A stretch of 29,663 bases of DNA from JBEKHI01 sp050012355 (GCA_050012355.1 JBEKHI010000045.1:1-29663); one strand, 5' to 3'. Shown: positions 1-8,869, numbered from the stretch's first letter. Numbers and translations are program-made. The notes: generated by a model not told the origin, from the letters alone.

Positions 1-579
1 CCGGTCTCCTTCCGATGTGACGACATGCTGGCGTTTCAGGGTGCCGGATGCGTCTTCGCCAGCTACATACCCACGCTGACCCTGTCTCGCGGCGCCTTCG
101 GCGCGGCCGCCGATATGATCTCGTGGGCGCAGAAGCACCTGGACGGTGCCTGGGGGCTGGAAGGACGCGGCGATCCGCTCCGGCGGCTGGCGAACAGCGA
201 GAAGTCGGACCAGAACAGGGCCGTGATCTGCGGAAGGGCCTGGAAGAGCATGGGATCGAAGATCGGCGGCGATTTCGGTGACACCGATAGTTGCGACGAG
301 TTCCCGTTTGCCGCGACCTACGAGAGCGGCGGATCTTCGGTTAGCAGCGGAGCCGAGTGCGCGCAGGTCGTCGCGGTGGAGACCGGGAAGGCAGGCCAGA
401 CCGAGCCTGAGCGCTGGAACACGGTCGAGCCGCTCGGCTCCCACTCCGCGGACGCGGCCTGCGTGCGCGGCCACACCCCGCTGACGGAGAACACCGACGT
501 CGGCAATGCCTACCGAGTATTCATCGGTCCGCAGCGCCTCCTCGACGAGGACCAGTTCTGGGTGTCGGTCACCGCGTAG
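1..579 (+). CDS. NucA/NucB-family deoxyribonuclease, C-terminal part (5' truncated by window edge)
   Basis: The frame is open from base 1, so the gene very probably begins upstream and the ATG at 25 is internal; 192 residues are visible. The diagnostic stretch is CDEFPFAATYESGG, starting at residue 98 counted from base 1. It matches the CDE(Y/F)P.A.T.E.G core of the NucA/NucB nuclease domain (PF14040), a small metal-dependent DNase fold. The C-terminal stretch with QRLLDEDQFWV also resembles the end of that domain. Preceding GCVF and PTLTLS segments fit the region before the core in larger actinobacterial secreted proteins. Members are typically exported nucleases, but the signal peptide cannot be checked because the 5' end is missing. 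It stops two bases before the first ATG of the DUF6461 gene. I am fairly sure of the family and unsure of the substrate. Confidence 0.8.
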   Translation, partial: PVSFRCDDMLAFQGAGCVFASYIPTLTLSRGAFGAAADMISWAQKHLDGAWGLEGRGDPLRRLANSEKSDQNRAVICGRAWKSMGSKIGGDFGDTDSCDEFPFAATYESGGSSVSSGAECAQVVAVETGKAGQTEPERWNTVEPLGSHSADAACVRGHTPLTENTDVGNAYRVFIGPQRLLDEDQFWVSVTA

Positions 580-581
580 GG

Positions 582-1226
582 ATGCCAGCTGACATGAACG
601 ACCGAGCCGCGGGTCCAGCCCCATCCGGATGGGGCTGGACCCGCGAGCGTGACATGGAGATCGGCGGCAGCCTGGTGTTCGTCCGCGGGGTATCAGCCGA
701 GCGCGTCATCGAGGCGTTCGGCATGGACCCGGCGCGCGCGCTGCTCCTTCCGGCGTCGGAGGCCGATGAGGCGCTGCGCTACCCGGTATGGGACACCAGC
801 ACCGGGACCACCGTCCATCCGTGGATTCGCGTCGGTCGGTCGGCTGAATGGACGTTCGCTATCGACCCCAGCCTCATGGCCGCGTCGCAGACGCAGGGCG
901 CCGTGCGCGAACTCTCGCTGGGCACCGAGGCGGCCTGGTTCTCCTGGAATCCGAACATCAGCTACTTCCGGTACTTCGCGGATGGCGTGCTGGTCACCGC
1001 GTTCGAGCCATTGCTGGCATCCGATCGGCAGGGCAGCGACCCGGACCGGTTCCTGGACCAGATGCGGCGGGCAGGACTCGATCCCGACCCCATCCCGGAC
1101 GACGCGCCCGTTCCCGACGTGCTCCCCGATTACCGGATAGGCCTGCTGGACATGCTGACGCTGGCGCTAGGCATCAGGCTCCCGCGGGAGGTCGCCCTCG
1201 GCCCGTTGCTCACCGTCCAGCGGTGA
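582..1226 (+). CDS. DUF6461 domain protein
   Basis: A protein of up to 214 aa of actinobacterial DUF6461 type, function unknown. The core runs through SLVFVRGVSAERVIEAFG near the N-terminus (the usual L.fVRGl...evl..fG signature), followed by W...W aromatic positions such as EAAWFSWNPNIS and FEP. The start is uncertain: ATG 582 and ATG 594 lie just after the nuclease stop, and ATG 654 lies after a 38-bp perfect palindrome (608-645) that would otherwise be translated. None has a strong Shine-Dalgarno at good spacing. If 654 is right, the protein begins MEIGGSLVFVRG (190 aa) and the palindrome is intergenic. The gene faces the RibD-like gene tail to tail with only 9 bp between the stops. Confidence 0.72.
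   Translation: MPADMNDRAAGPAPSGWGWTRERDMEIGGSLVFVRGVSAERVIEAFGMDPARALLLPASEADEALRYPVWDTSTGTTVHPWIRVGRSAEWTFAIDPSLMAASQTQGAVRELSLGTEAAWFSWNPNISYFRYFADGVLVTAFEPLLASDRQGSDPDRFLDQMRRAGLDPDPIPDDAPVPDVLPDYRIGLLDMLTLALGIRLPREVALGPLLTVQR
608..645. repeat. 38-bp perfect palindrome (terminator-like)
   Basis: Two 17-bp arms, perfectly complementary, around CCGG, which is itself palindromic. It begins 29 bp after the nuclease stop codon. There is no T-tract after it. It looks like the hairpin of an actinobacterial terminator for the nuclease gene, yet it lies inside the longest DUF6461 reading frame. Confidence 0.75.
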
Positions 1227-1232
1227 GCAACG
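1204..1232. terminator. Bidirectional hairpin between convergent genes
   Basis: Perfect 12-bp stem (CGTTGCTCACCG and its complement) with a 5-nt loop TCCAG. It overlaps the DUF6461 stop codon and ends four bases before the stop of the opposing RibD-like gene. Placement between two converging genes supports a shared terminator; there is no U-tract. Confidence 0.6.
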
Positions 1233-1235
1233 ATG

Positions 1236-1973
1236 TCACGCGCGGGCGTAACGAGTGAACAGGAAGCCGTCCTCTTCCAGGGCATGGGCCAGCCGCATCC
1301 GATGCGGACCAGACTGCCACTGGTCACCGGCCATGACGCGAGCGGAGCCTGGGCCGCCCAGCAGCGGGCTGACCGTCAGGCACAGCTCGTCGAGCACGCC
1401 AGCCGCGCCTAGGTCGCCCAGCAGGTGCGGACCTCCCTCACAGGAGACCCGGGTCAGGCCCCGGGAAGCCAGTGACTCAAGAGCCGCCTTGAGGTCCACG
1501 GCCGTGTCGCCGGCGACGATGACATCCGCGACCAAAGAGAGCGCCGCCCGGACATCCGGCGGCGACGAGGCACAGGTGATCACGATCGTCCGCGCCTCGG
1601 TCGGCGCCGCGGTGAACAACGCCGACGACGGATCGAGATCCAGCCGCCCGGAAACCACGGCGATAGCGGGAACCGAAGGCCGGCCGGACCGCAGCGAGGA
1701 CCAGACCTCGCGCGGCTTTACCGGTTTGTAGCCCTCGGCTCGCACGGTGCCCGCGCCCGCCAGGATCACGTCGGCGAGGCCGCGGAGCACGGCGAACAGC
1801 CGCCGGTCGCCCTCGGATGACAACCCGCCGGACTTACCGGACAAGACCGCCGCGCCGTCGGCGCTGGCCACCATGTTGGCCCGCACCCAGCCCTCCCCGG
1901 GGGGGAAAGCGTAGAGCGACGCCAAAGAACCGTCGTCAAGGACACTGCCAGCGACCGGAAACACCTGCCGCAC
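1236..1973 (-). CDS. RibD C-terminal-like pyrimidine reductase family protein
   Basis: A 245-aa protein of the RibD C-terminal/dihydrofolate-reductase-like fold (NADPH-dependent 5-amino-6-ribosylamino-uracil-phosphate reductase family). The family pattern is visible: RANMVASADGAA (31-42), SGGLSSEGDR (48-57), ADVILAGAGTVRAEGY (67-82) and EGGPHLLGDL (179-188), then LDELCLTVSPLLGG. It closely resembles my recollection of mycobacterial Rv2671, a stand-alone reductase domain without the deaminase half. The start is GTG at 1973, preceded by AAGGGGTGA, which overlaps the glgX stop codon, so the two genes are probably translationally coupled. The true substrate (riboflavin precursor or dihydrofolate-like) cannot be decided from sequence. 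Confidence 0.88.
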   Translation of the reverse strand: MRQVFPVAGSVLDDGSLASLYAFPPGEGWVRANMVASADGAAVLSGKSGGLSSEGDRRLFAVLRGLADVILAGAGTVRAEGYKPVKPREVWSSLRSGRPSVPAIAVVSGRLDLDPSSALFTAAPTEARTIVITCASSPPDVRAALSLVADVIVAGDTAVDLKAALESLASRGLTRVSCEGGPHLLGDLGAAGVLDELCLTVSPLLGGPGSARVMAGDQWQSGPHRMRLAHALEEDGFLFTRYARA

Positions 1974-1979
1974 TAACGA

Positions 1980-4091
<2,112 letters not shown>

Positions 4092-4164
4092 GTGACCTCC
4101 TTCCCGGGCAGGCTCCAGTGCTCACCCGGTAAGGGTATTCATGTCCGCCGGGCGCGGCGTGTAT

Positions 4165-4884
4165 TCAGGCGCTCTGCAAACTGATGTCGTCCGCGGCGAC
4201 CACGTAACGCTCAAGGATGACGTCCGCGATTTCCGGCAGCGCGCCGAGCGCCGGCGACACCGCGCACGCGCCCGCCGCGAACGCGGTGTCGCGGATCTGG
4301 TCGGCGAACACGCCGGGGGCGAGCAGGTAGGTCGACACGACCACACGGCGGACACCAGGAGTCTCCAGCAGTGTCCGGGTGGCCTCGGCCACCCCCGGGG
4401 ACGACGCTGACGCGTACGCCGGGACCACCGAATGCCAGCCGCCAGTGGCCGCCCAAGTCGCGGCCATTCCCCGGATGGTGGCGTTGGCGGCGGAATCGGA
4501 CGAGCCCGCGGCCGCCAGCACCACGCCGGTGGAGGAACGGTCGAAGTTCCCAGCCGACGCCATCCGCCGTTCTGCCGCGGAAATCAATAGTGGGTGCGGC
4601 CCGAGCACTGGTCCGTAGAGGACCGAAGAACGGCCCCGCAGTTGTCCGGGCAGGTCGATCTTGCTGTGGTAGGCGGCGGTCAGCAGCAGCGGGAGCACCA
4701 CGACCGGGCCGGATAGCCCGCCGAGCACGGCGGACACCGACGGCGCGGCGTGTCCGAGAAAGGCGGCGCGCACGTCCAGCCCCGGCGCGCGGGAGCGGAC
4801 CAGGTCGAGCAGTTCGCTCACCGTCGCACCCGAACGCGGGTCTGCCGAGCCATGCGCCACCGCCACCAGCGGTGGGGACATCAT
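4165..4884 (-). CDS. CbiX/SirB-like sirohydrochlorin chelatase
   Basis: 239 aa. Family features are VAVAHGSADPRSG at the N-terminus (H11 is the likely metal/tetrapyrrole-side histidine) and VVLPLLLTAAYHSKIDLP in the first half, then a second half of the same fold with VVVSTYLLAPGVFADQI. These CbiX/SirB proteins insert a metal into sirohydrochlorin; next to a siroheme-dependent sulfite reductase, ferrochelation to siroheme is the likely job. The start ATG at 4884 overlaps the cysH stop (ATGA, 4 nt); a second ATG follows immediately at 4881. A longer in-frame upstream reading is only antisense-free shadow inside cysH. It is the last gene of the overlapping sulfur cluster. Confidence 0.85.
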   Translation of the reverse strand: MMSPPLVAVAHGSADPRSGATVSELLDLVRSRAPGLDVRAAFLGHAAPSVSAVLGGLSGPVVVLPLLLTAAYHSKIDLPGQLRGRSSVLYGPVLGPHPLLISAAERRMASAGNFDRSSTGVVLAAAGSSDSAANATIRGMAATWAATGGWHSVVPAYASASSPGVAEATRTLLETPGVRRVVVSTYLLAPGVFADQIRDTAFAAGACAVSPALGALPEIADVILERYVVAADDISLQSA

Positions 4885-5591
4885 GCGTGAATGCCGCATT
4901 CCGTCTTGCCGGTCCCGGCCCAGCGCCCGCTCCGCGGGTCCGCTCCGGGGGACACCCGCAAGGTGCAGGTGGCGCAGCCGATCGACGGGTAGCCGTCCTC
5001 GACCAGCGGGTTGACGAGCACGCCGTTGTCGGCCATGAAGGACTCGACCTGCTCGTCGCTCCAAGCGGCGATCGGGTTCACCTTCACCATCTCGCGACGC
5101 GGGTCCCACTCGACAACCCGGGTGTCCTTACGCTTGGCCGTTTCGGCGCGGCGTACCCCGCTGATCCACGCGTCGTAGTTCTTGAGCGACTTCTCGAGCG
5201 GCTCGACCTTGCGTAGGTAGCAGCACAGGTCGGGATTGCGCCCGTACAGCCGCGGACCTAGCTCCGCGTCCTGCTCGGCAACGGTGCGTGACGGGGTGAC
5301 GTTGATCAGGTTGATCGGGTAGACGACCTGCGCGGCGTCCCTGGTCCCGATCGTCTCCGGGAAGTGGTAACCGGTGTCGAGGAACACCACGTCGATGCCG
5401 GGTTTCACCGACGATGCGAGGTGGATGATGACAGCGTCGGTCATCGATGAGGTCACACAGATACGGTCACCGAACGTGTTCGCGGCCCAGCGGATGATCT
5501 CCTCCGCTGAGGCGCCTTCCAGCTCTTCGGCTGCTTGTTCGGCGAGGCTGCGCATCTGCTCTGTGTCCTCCTTCTGAGCGTCAATTGTCAC
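4881..5591 (-). CDS. cysH: Assimilatory APS/PAPS reductase CysH ([4Fe-4S] type)
   Basis: 236 aa from GTG 5591. Reduces adenylyl sulfate (APS) or PAPS to sulfite with thioredoxin. The four iron-sulfur cysteines typical of APS reductases are present: C123-C124 (LCCYLRK) and C206/C209 (CATC). The C-terminal catalytic cysteine is C232 in TECGIHA, at the very end. Presence of the CC...CxxC set argues for APS rather than PAPS as substrate. The start was moved from an upstream ATG at 5654: that codon lies inside the zinc-ribbon gene, while GTG 5591 forms a 4-nt GTGA overlap with its stop and is preceded by AGGGG. Translationally coupled to the zinc-ribbon gene upstream and the chelatase downstream. 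Confidence 0.93.
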   Translation of the reverse strand: MTIDAQKEDTEQMRSLAEQAAEELEGASAEEIIRWAANTFGDRICVTSSMTDAVIIHLASSVKPGIDVVFLDTGYHFPETIGTRDAAQVVYPINLINVTPSRTVAEQDAELGPRLYGRNPDLCCYLRKVEPLEKSLKNYDAWISGVRRAETAKRKDTRVVEWDPRREMVKVNPIAAWSDEQVESFMADNGVLVNPLVEDGYPSIGCATCTLRVSPGADPRSGRWAGTGKTECGIHA

Positions 5592-5734
5592 AGCGACGCC
5601 CCTATTCCCGCAAATCGTAGCTGGAAACTCCTGGTGCAGCTTCGGCAATGCCACTGACCGTCGACCGCTCCGGAGGGTTCCAGATCCTCTTCACCGCAGT
5701 ACGGGCAGTAGAACGGTACCGCACGCTCGCTCAT
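5588..5734 (-). CDS. 48-aa zinc-ribbon protein between sir and cysH
   Basis: Found by direct translation: it begins MSERAVPFYCPYCGEEDLE and ends GIGASL, 48 residues. Two CxxC knuckles (CPYC at 10-13 and CRSC at 30-33) make a rubredoxin/zinc-ribbon-like metal site. The ATG at 5734 overlaps the sir stop by 4 nt (ATGA), and its own stop overlaps the cysH GTG start by 4 nt, so it is locked into the operon. I recall short hypothetical proteins of this type at the same position in other actinobacterial sulfate-assimilation operons. No established function; an accessory role in metal or cofactor handling for sulfite reductase or APS reductase is only inference. Confidence 0.9.
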   Translation of the reverse strand: MSERAVPFYCPYCGEEDLEPSGAVDGQWHCRSCTRSFQLRFAGIGASL

Positions 5735-7416
5735 GAGAGCTCCTCATCGGACGCGCGAACCGTCCAGGCTGAGAATGCCTCACCAGGCTCACGGTTGGCC
5801 TGGAATCGCCTGAGGACTCGCTCAACGTAGTCGGTGAGGTCTTCCGCGGTGGTTTTCAGGCCGCGGACCTTGCGGCCGAATCCCGACCCGGTGCCGTCGC
5901 CGCCGCTCAGCGTCCCGCCCAGGTGGATCTGGAATCCCTCGACCTGCTGGCCAGCGGAATCCACCACCAGCGAGCCCTTGAGGCCGATGTCGGCCGTCTG
6001 GATCCGGGCGCAGGAGTTCGGGCAGCCGTTGACGTTGATCGTGACCGGGGTGTCGAAGTCCGGCAGCCGCCGCTCAAGCTCGGAGATCAGGTCGATGGCG
6101 CGGGCCTTGGTCTCCACGATCGCCAGCTTGCAGAACTCGATCCCGGTGCACGCCATCGTGTGCCGCCGGAACACGCTGGGCTTGCACGACAGGTCCGCCG
6201 CCTCGAGAGCGGCGGCGAGGTCGTCCACCCGGTCGGCGGGGACGTCGAGGATGACCATCTTCTGCTCGGTCGTGGTGCGGACCCGCCCCGAACCGTATTC
6301 GGCGGCCAGGTCCGCGATGACGTGCAGCGAGTCGCCGCTCACCCGTCCGACCCGCGGCGCGAAGCCGACGTAGAAGTTGCCGTCCCGCTGCGGGTGCACG
6401 CCCACGTGGTCGCGGATCCCGTCGCGGGGCGGAGGCGGCGGCGGGCCGTCCGGCAGCGCGTAGCCGAGGTACTCCTTCTCAAGCACCTCACGGAACTTCT
6501 CCGGCCCCCAGTCCGCGACCAGGAACTTGATCCGGGCCCGGTGCCGCAGCCGCCGGTATCCGTAGTCGCGAAACACGCTGGCGACTCCCGCCCAGACCTC
6601 CGGGACCTGCCCCGGCCGGACGAACGCGCCCATCCGCTTGCCGATCATCGGGTTGGTGGACAGACCGCCGCCGACCCACAGGTCGTACCCGGTCTCACCC
6701 GCCTCGTTGACGACCCCGACGAACGCGATGTCGTTGATCTCGTGGATCGCGCACTGGGCGTGGCAGCCGCTGATCGAGGACTTGAACTTGCGCGGCAGGT
6801 TGGAGAACGCCTCGTCGCCGATGTAACGCTCGCCGATGGCCTCGATCTCAGGGGTGGCGTCGATTACCTCGTCGGCGGCGATACCGGCCAGCGGGCAGCC
6901 GAGCATGACCCGGGGCGTGTCGCCGCAGGCCTCGGTGGTGCTCAGCCCGACGCCTTCCAGGGTCTCCCAGATGGCGGGTACGTTCTCGATCTCGATCCAG
7001 TGCAGCTGGATGTTCTGCCGGTCGGTGATGTCAGCGGTGCCCCGGGCGTACTTGCTCGACACGTCGGCGATGGCGCGGAGCTGGGCGCCGTCTAGCTGAC
7101 CGCCGTCGATGCGGACCCGCAGCATGAAGTAACGGTCGTCGAGGTCCTCCGGCTCGAGCACGGCCGTCTTCCCGCCGTCGATGCCCGGCTTGCGCTGGGT
7201 ATAAAGGCCGTACCAGCGGAACCGGCCGCGCAGGTCAGCCGGGTCGATGGAGTCGAAGCCCTGCTTGGAGTAAACGTCGATGATGCGCTGCCGGACGTGC
7301 AGACCGTCGTCGTTCTTCTTGTTTTCCTCGTTCTTGTTGAGCGGCTCGCGGTAACCTAGCGCCCACTGTCCCTCGCCGCGTCTACGGCGGGTCGGGGTTT
7401 TCGTCGCGGGAGGCAT
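5731..7416 (-). CDS. sir: Ferredoxin-dependent sulfite (nitrite/sulfite) reductase
   Basis: 561 aa. Reduces sulfite to sulfide with siroheme and a [4Fe-4S] cluster. The cluster/siroheme ligands are C423 and C429 (ACTGIEFCKLA) and C465 and C469 (NGCPNSCARIQ), spaced C-x5-C-x35-C-x3-C. Two tandem ferrite-reductase-like and siroheme domain pairs fit the length. The N-terminus (GEGQWALGYREPLN, then RGRFRWYGLYTQR) and TTEACGDTPR are very like mycobacterial NirA, a sulfite reductase. ATG 7416 is preferred over an upstream codon at 7464 because GGAGG lies 10 nt before it. It heads the overlapping chain sir-zinc ribbon-cysH-chelatase and lies about 130 nt downstream of a cysteine-type leader peptide. 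Confidence 0.94.
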   Translation of the reverse strand: MPPATKTPTRRRRGEGQWALGYREPLNKNEENKKNDDGLHVRQRIIDVYSKQGFDSIDPADLRGRFRWYGLYTQRKPGIDGGKTAVLEPEDLDDRYFMLRVRIDGGQLDGAQLRAIADVSSKYARGTADITDRQNIQLHWIEIENVPAIWETLEGVGLSTTEACGDTPRVMLGCPLAGIAADEVIDATPEIEAIGERYIGDEAFSNLPRKFKSSISGCHAQCAIHEINDIAFVGVVNEAGETGYDLWVGGGLSTNPMIGKRMGAFVRPGQVPEVWAGVASVFRDYGYRRLRHRARIKFLVADWGPEKFREVLEKEYLGYALPDGPPPPPPRDGIRDHVGVHPQRDGNFYVGFAPRVGRVSGDSLHVIADLAAEYGSGRVRTTTEQKMVILDVPADRVDDLAAALEAADLSCKPSVFRRHTMACTGIEFCKLAIVETKARAIDLISELERRLPDFDTPVTINVNGCPNSCARIQTADIGLKGSLVVDSAGQQVEGFQIHLGGTLSGGDGTGSGFGRKVRGLKTTAEDLTDYVERVLRRFQANREPGEAFSAWTVRASDEELS

Positions 7417-7456
7417 GCGGCGGATTCCTCCTGATGCTCTGGTGGCTTCGTGCAGG

Positions 7457-7530
7457 GGGCACACGCGTACGCCAGCCAGCGCTGTCAGAGTGAGAAAATC
7501 AGCACACCCAGGCTGTTACGTCGCGTGCCC
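7457..7530 (-). promoter_or_regulatory. Inverted repeat in the sir leader (candidate attenuator stem)
   Basis: On the minus strand GGGCACGCG (complement of 7522-7530) can pair with CGCGTGTGCCC (complement of 7457-7467), leaving a 2-nt bulge. It lies between the leader-peptide stop and the sir ribosome binding site, where a structure responding to leader translation would be expected. No U-tract follows, so translational control or Rho-type control is as likely as intrinsic termination. Pairing was done by eye only. Confidence 0.3.
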
Positions 7531-7549
7531 AGACAATGAGGGGCAGCGG

Positions 7550-7636
7550 TCAGCGGGCGCCCATACAAATGGCACTACGAACACGCAGGAAGTCGACGTG
7601 TCGACGCACGACGAGCAGCGGGTCCGTTGCACTCAC
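7550..7636 (-). CDS. 28-aa cysteine-type leader peptide upstream of sir
   Basis: GTG-started short frame with sequence beginning MSATDPLLVVRRHVDFLRV and ending RSAICMGAR. The core RRHVDFLRV..SA.C is the signature of the short actinobacterial leader peptides found before sulfur and cysteine genes, which typically carry Cys codons close to the end. The single Cys codon lies five codons before the stop. Ribosome stalling at Cys when charged tRNA-Cys is scarce would be the expected sensing mechanism. The start is weakly supported (only GATGAG upstream); an internal GTG just before the RRHVD core is an alternative. It is positioned 134 nt before sir and on the same strand. Confidence 0.82.
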   Translation of the reverse strand: MSATDPLLVVRRHVDFLRVRSAICMGAR

Positions 7637-7744
7637 CTCATCAGGATCACATGTCCGCACCGGGCTTGTAAAGCTTGGCGGGACTGTCATATCACTTGTT
7701 AACCTACCCGACGCGGGCCTTATTCCAGCCTGCTGTGCGCCAGA

Positions 7745-7885
7745 TCACCCTTGGCGTGGCCAGCTCAGCGGTGACTCCGAGGAATCCTGCTCACCGGCGG
7801 CCTGGCTAGGCCGGTGCTGACAGTCGCACCAGGTGCCGCCCGGGCAGTCCTGGTGCCGCCGCTGGCGGCACGGGACACAGATCAT
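7745..7885 (-). CDS. 46-aa Cys/His-rich small protein (CxxC...CDCQH)
   Basis: Short frame beginning MICVPCRQRRHQDCPGG and continuing TWCDCQHRPSQ. It has CxxC, then H/C, then CDCQH, a compact set of possible zinc or iron-sulfur ligands. I recall closely similar short hypothetical proteins in other actinobacteria, which supports it as a real gene. An alternative start is ATG 7891 (two residues longer). The start region is shared head to head with the phosphoribosyltransferase gene (ATG 7911), so the two divergent promoters must overlap. The last 18 residues are polar and unconserved in appearance. Function unknown. Confidence 0.55.
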   Translation of the reverse strand: MICVPCRQRRHQDCPGGTWCDCQHRPSQAAGEQDSSESPLSWPRQG

Positions 7886-7894
7886 GTACATGGG

Positions 7895-7900
7895 TATATC
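7895..7900 (+). promoter_or_regulatory. -10-like hexamer for phosphoribosyltransferase gene
   Basis: TATATC ends 10 nt before ATG 7911 and no Shine-Dalgarno is present, consistent with a leaderless or near-leaderless transcript. It sits within the start region of the opposing small gene. Confidence 0.35.
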
Positions 7901-7910
7901 AGAATCCAAG

Positions 7911-8675
7911 ATGACCGAGGCCAGCGTCCCCTTCCCTGACCGCCGTAGCGCCGGCAGGCTCCTCGCCGAGCGGCTGACCTTCCTTATTTCAGAACGATGT
8001 GTCGTACTCGCCCTGCCGCGTGGCGGCGTCCCGGTGGCGGTCGAGATAGCGGCGCGGCTCGCGGCGCCCGTCGATGTGCTCGTGACCCGCAAGATCGGCT
8101 ACCCGCCGCAGCCAGAGCTTGGGGTCGGGGCGATTGCCGAGGGCGGCGAGCCCGTCTTCGACGCCCGGATGCTCGCGGCCCTCCGGTTGCGGCCAGAGGA
8201 TCTGGCGGCGGAGACCGAGCGCGAGCGTGCCGAGGTGGCCCGGCGGGTGCGCGTCTACCGTGGCGCCCGGCCGCTGCCGGACGTGGCGGGGCTGACGGTG
8301 GTGCTGGCCGACGACGGGCTGGCCACTGGCGTGACGGCTCGCGCGGCGCTGCGCGCGCTACGGGCGGCCGGTGCCGCGCGCACTGTGCTGGCGGTGCCGG
8401 TAGCGCCAGCAGCGGCGGTGGCGGACATAAACACAGAAACCGGCGAGGTTGTGACCTTGGTCACACCTCGCCGGTTCCGGTCCGTGGGGGAGTGGTATGC
8501 CTCCTTCGGCCAGCTCAGCGATTCCGATGTTCTCGCATTGCTGGGCCCCGGGGGGTTACGCACCCTGTCTTACGCGGCGTTTGCGCGGCGCATCCGGCGC
8601 CGGCGCTCAGCAGAGCGCTCGTCCTCGTTGAGGCCGCCCCAAGTGCCGTACTTCTCAGGGCGGGAAACCGCGTAG
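7911..8675 (+). CDS. Phosphoribosyltransferase family protein (COG1926 type)
   Basis: 254 aa. The type I phosphoribosyltransferase core is clear: VVLALPRGGVPVAVEIA (31-47), the LVTRKIGYPPQPELGVGA segment after it, and the PRPP loop VVLADDGLATGVTAR (130-144, two acidic residues then G.ATG). Such stand-alone proteins transfer phosphoribosyl groups, but their acceptor is generally unknown. ATG 7911 is chosen because residues before it look non-homologous; there is no Shine-Dalgarno. The domain normally ends near FGQLSDSDVLALL (about 211); here another 43 arginine-rich residues follow, and they are coded entirely opposite the WhiB gene. A terminator-like inverted repeat with a CRP-type core lies inside the gene (8438-8476). 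Confidence 0.85.
   Translation: MTEASVPFPDRRSAGRLLAERLTFLISERCVVLALPRGGVPVAVEIAARLAAPVDVLVTRKIGYPPQPELGVGAIAEGGEPVFDARMLAALRLRPEDLAAETERERAEVARRVRVYRGARPLPDVAGLTVVLADDGLATGVTARAALRALRAAGAARTVLAVPVAPAAAVADINTETGEVVTLVTPRRFRSVGEWYASFGQLSDSDVLALLGPGGLRTLSYAAFARRIRRRRSAERSSSLRPPQVPYFSGRETA
8438..8476. repeat. 39-bp inverted repeat with TGTGA-N6-TCACA core inside a CDS
   Basis: Left arm starts AACCGGCGAGG and right arm ends CCTCGCCGGTT; 18 of 19 positions pair, with one unpaired T. The centre (8450-8465) is TGTGACCTTGGTCACA, an exact CRP/GlxR-type operator palindrome. The site lies within codons 177-189 of the phosphoribosyltransferase gene. Confidence 0.6.
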
Positions 8676-8869
8676 TTCAGGCAGTCCAGTCGGACAGGGC
8701 AGCTAGCACAAATGGCTTTAGCCTTGCGTTCCCTGACGTCGCGCTCTGGCTGGCGCTCGCCGTCAGGGCCGAAGAAGATCATAAGATCCTCGCCACGACA
8801 CGCGGCAGCATCCTGCCACCCCCAGTTAGGGCGGGGGAGCACAGCCGTCTGCCTGCGTACCTGAGACAT
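8570..8869 (-). CDS. WhiB-family transcriptional regulator
   Basis: 99 aa, normal length. The four [4Fe-4S] ligands are C24, C54, C57 and C63 (ACRG..., ICASCPVRLDC), followed by the GTWGGLNEDER turn (75-85) that contacts sigma factor, and a basic tail RRRRMRRA for DNA binding. WhiB proteins act with the principal sigma factor region 4 in redox, sporulation or stress control. There is no AT-hook, so it is not WhiB7-like. The start ATG 8869 has GAGGTGA 10 nt upstream. Its last 106 bases overlap the end of the convergent phosphoribosyltransferase gene. A short palindrome (8974-8990) about 105 bp upstream could be an operator. Confidence 0.93.
   Translation of the reverse strand: MSQVRRQTAVLPRPNWGWQDAAACRGEDLMIFFGPDGERQPERDVRERKAKAICASCPVRLDCLNYAVSRPEKYGTWGGLNEDERSAERRRRMRRANAA

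Noticed and set aside
4885..5109. Upstream extension of the chelatase frame
   Set aside because: It lies wholly inside cysH in another frame; the ATGA overlap and conserved N-terminus fix the start at 4884.
5592..5654. 21-residue upstream extension of CysH from ATG 5654
   Set aside because: These bases code the C-terminus of the zinc-ribbon protein in another frame; GTG 5591 overlaps its stop by 4 nt.
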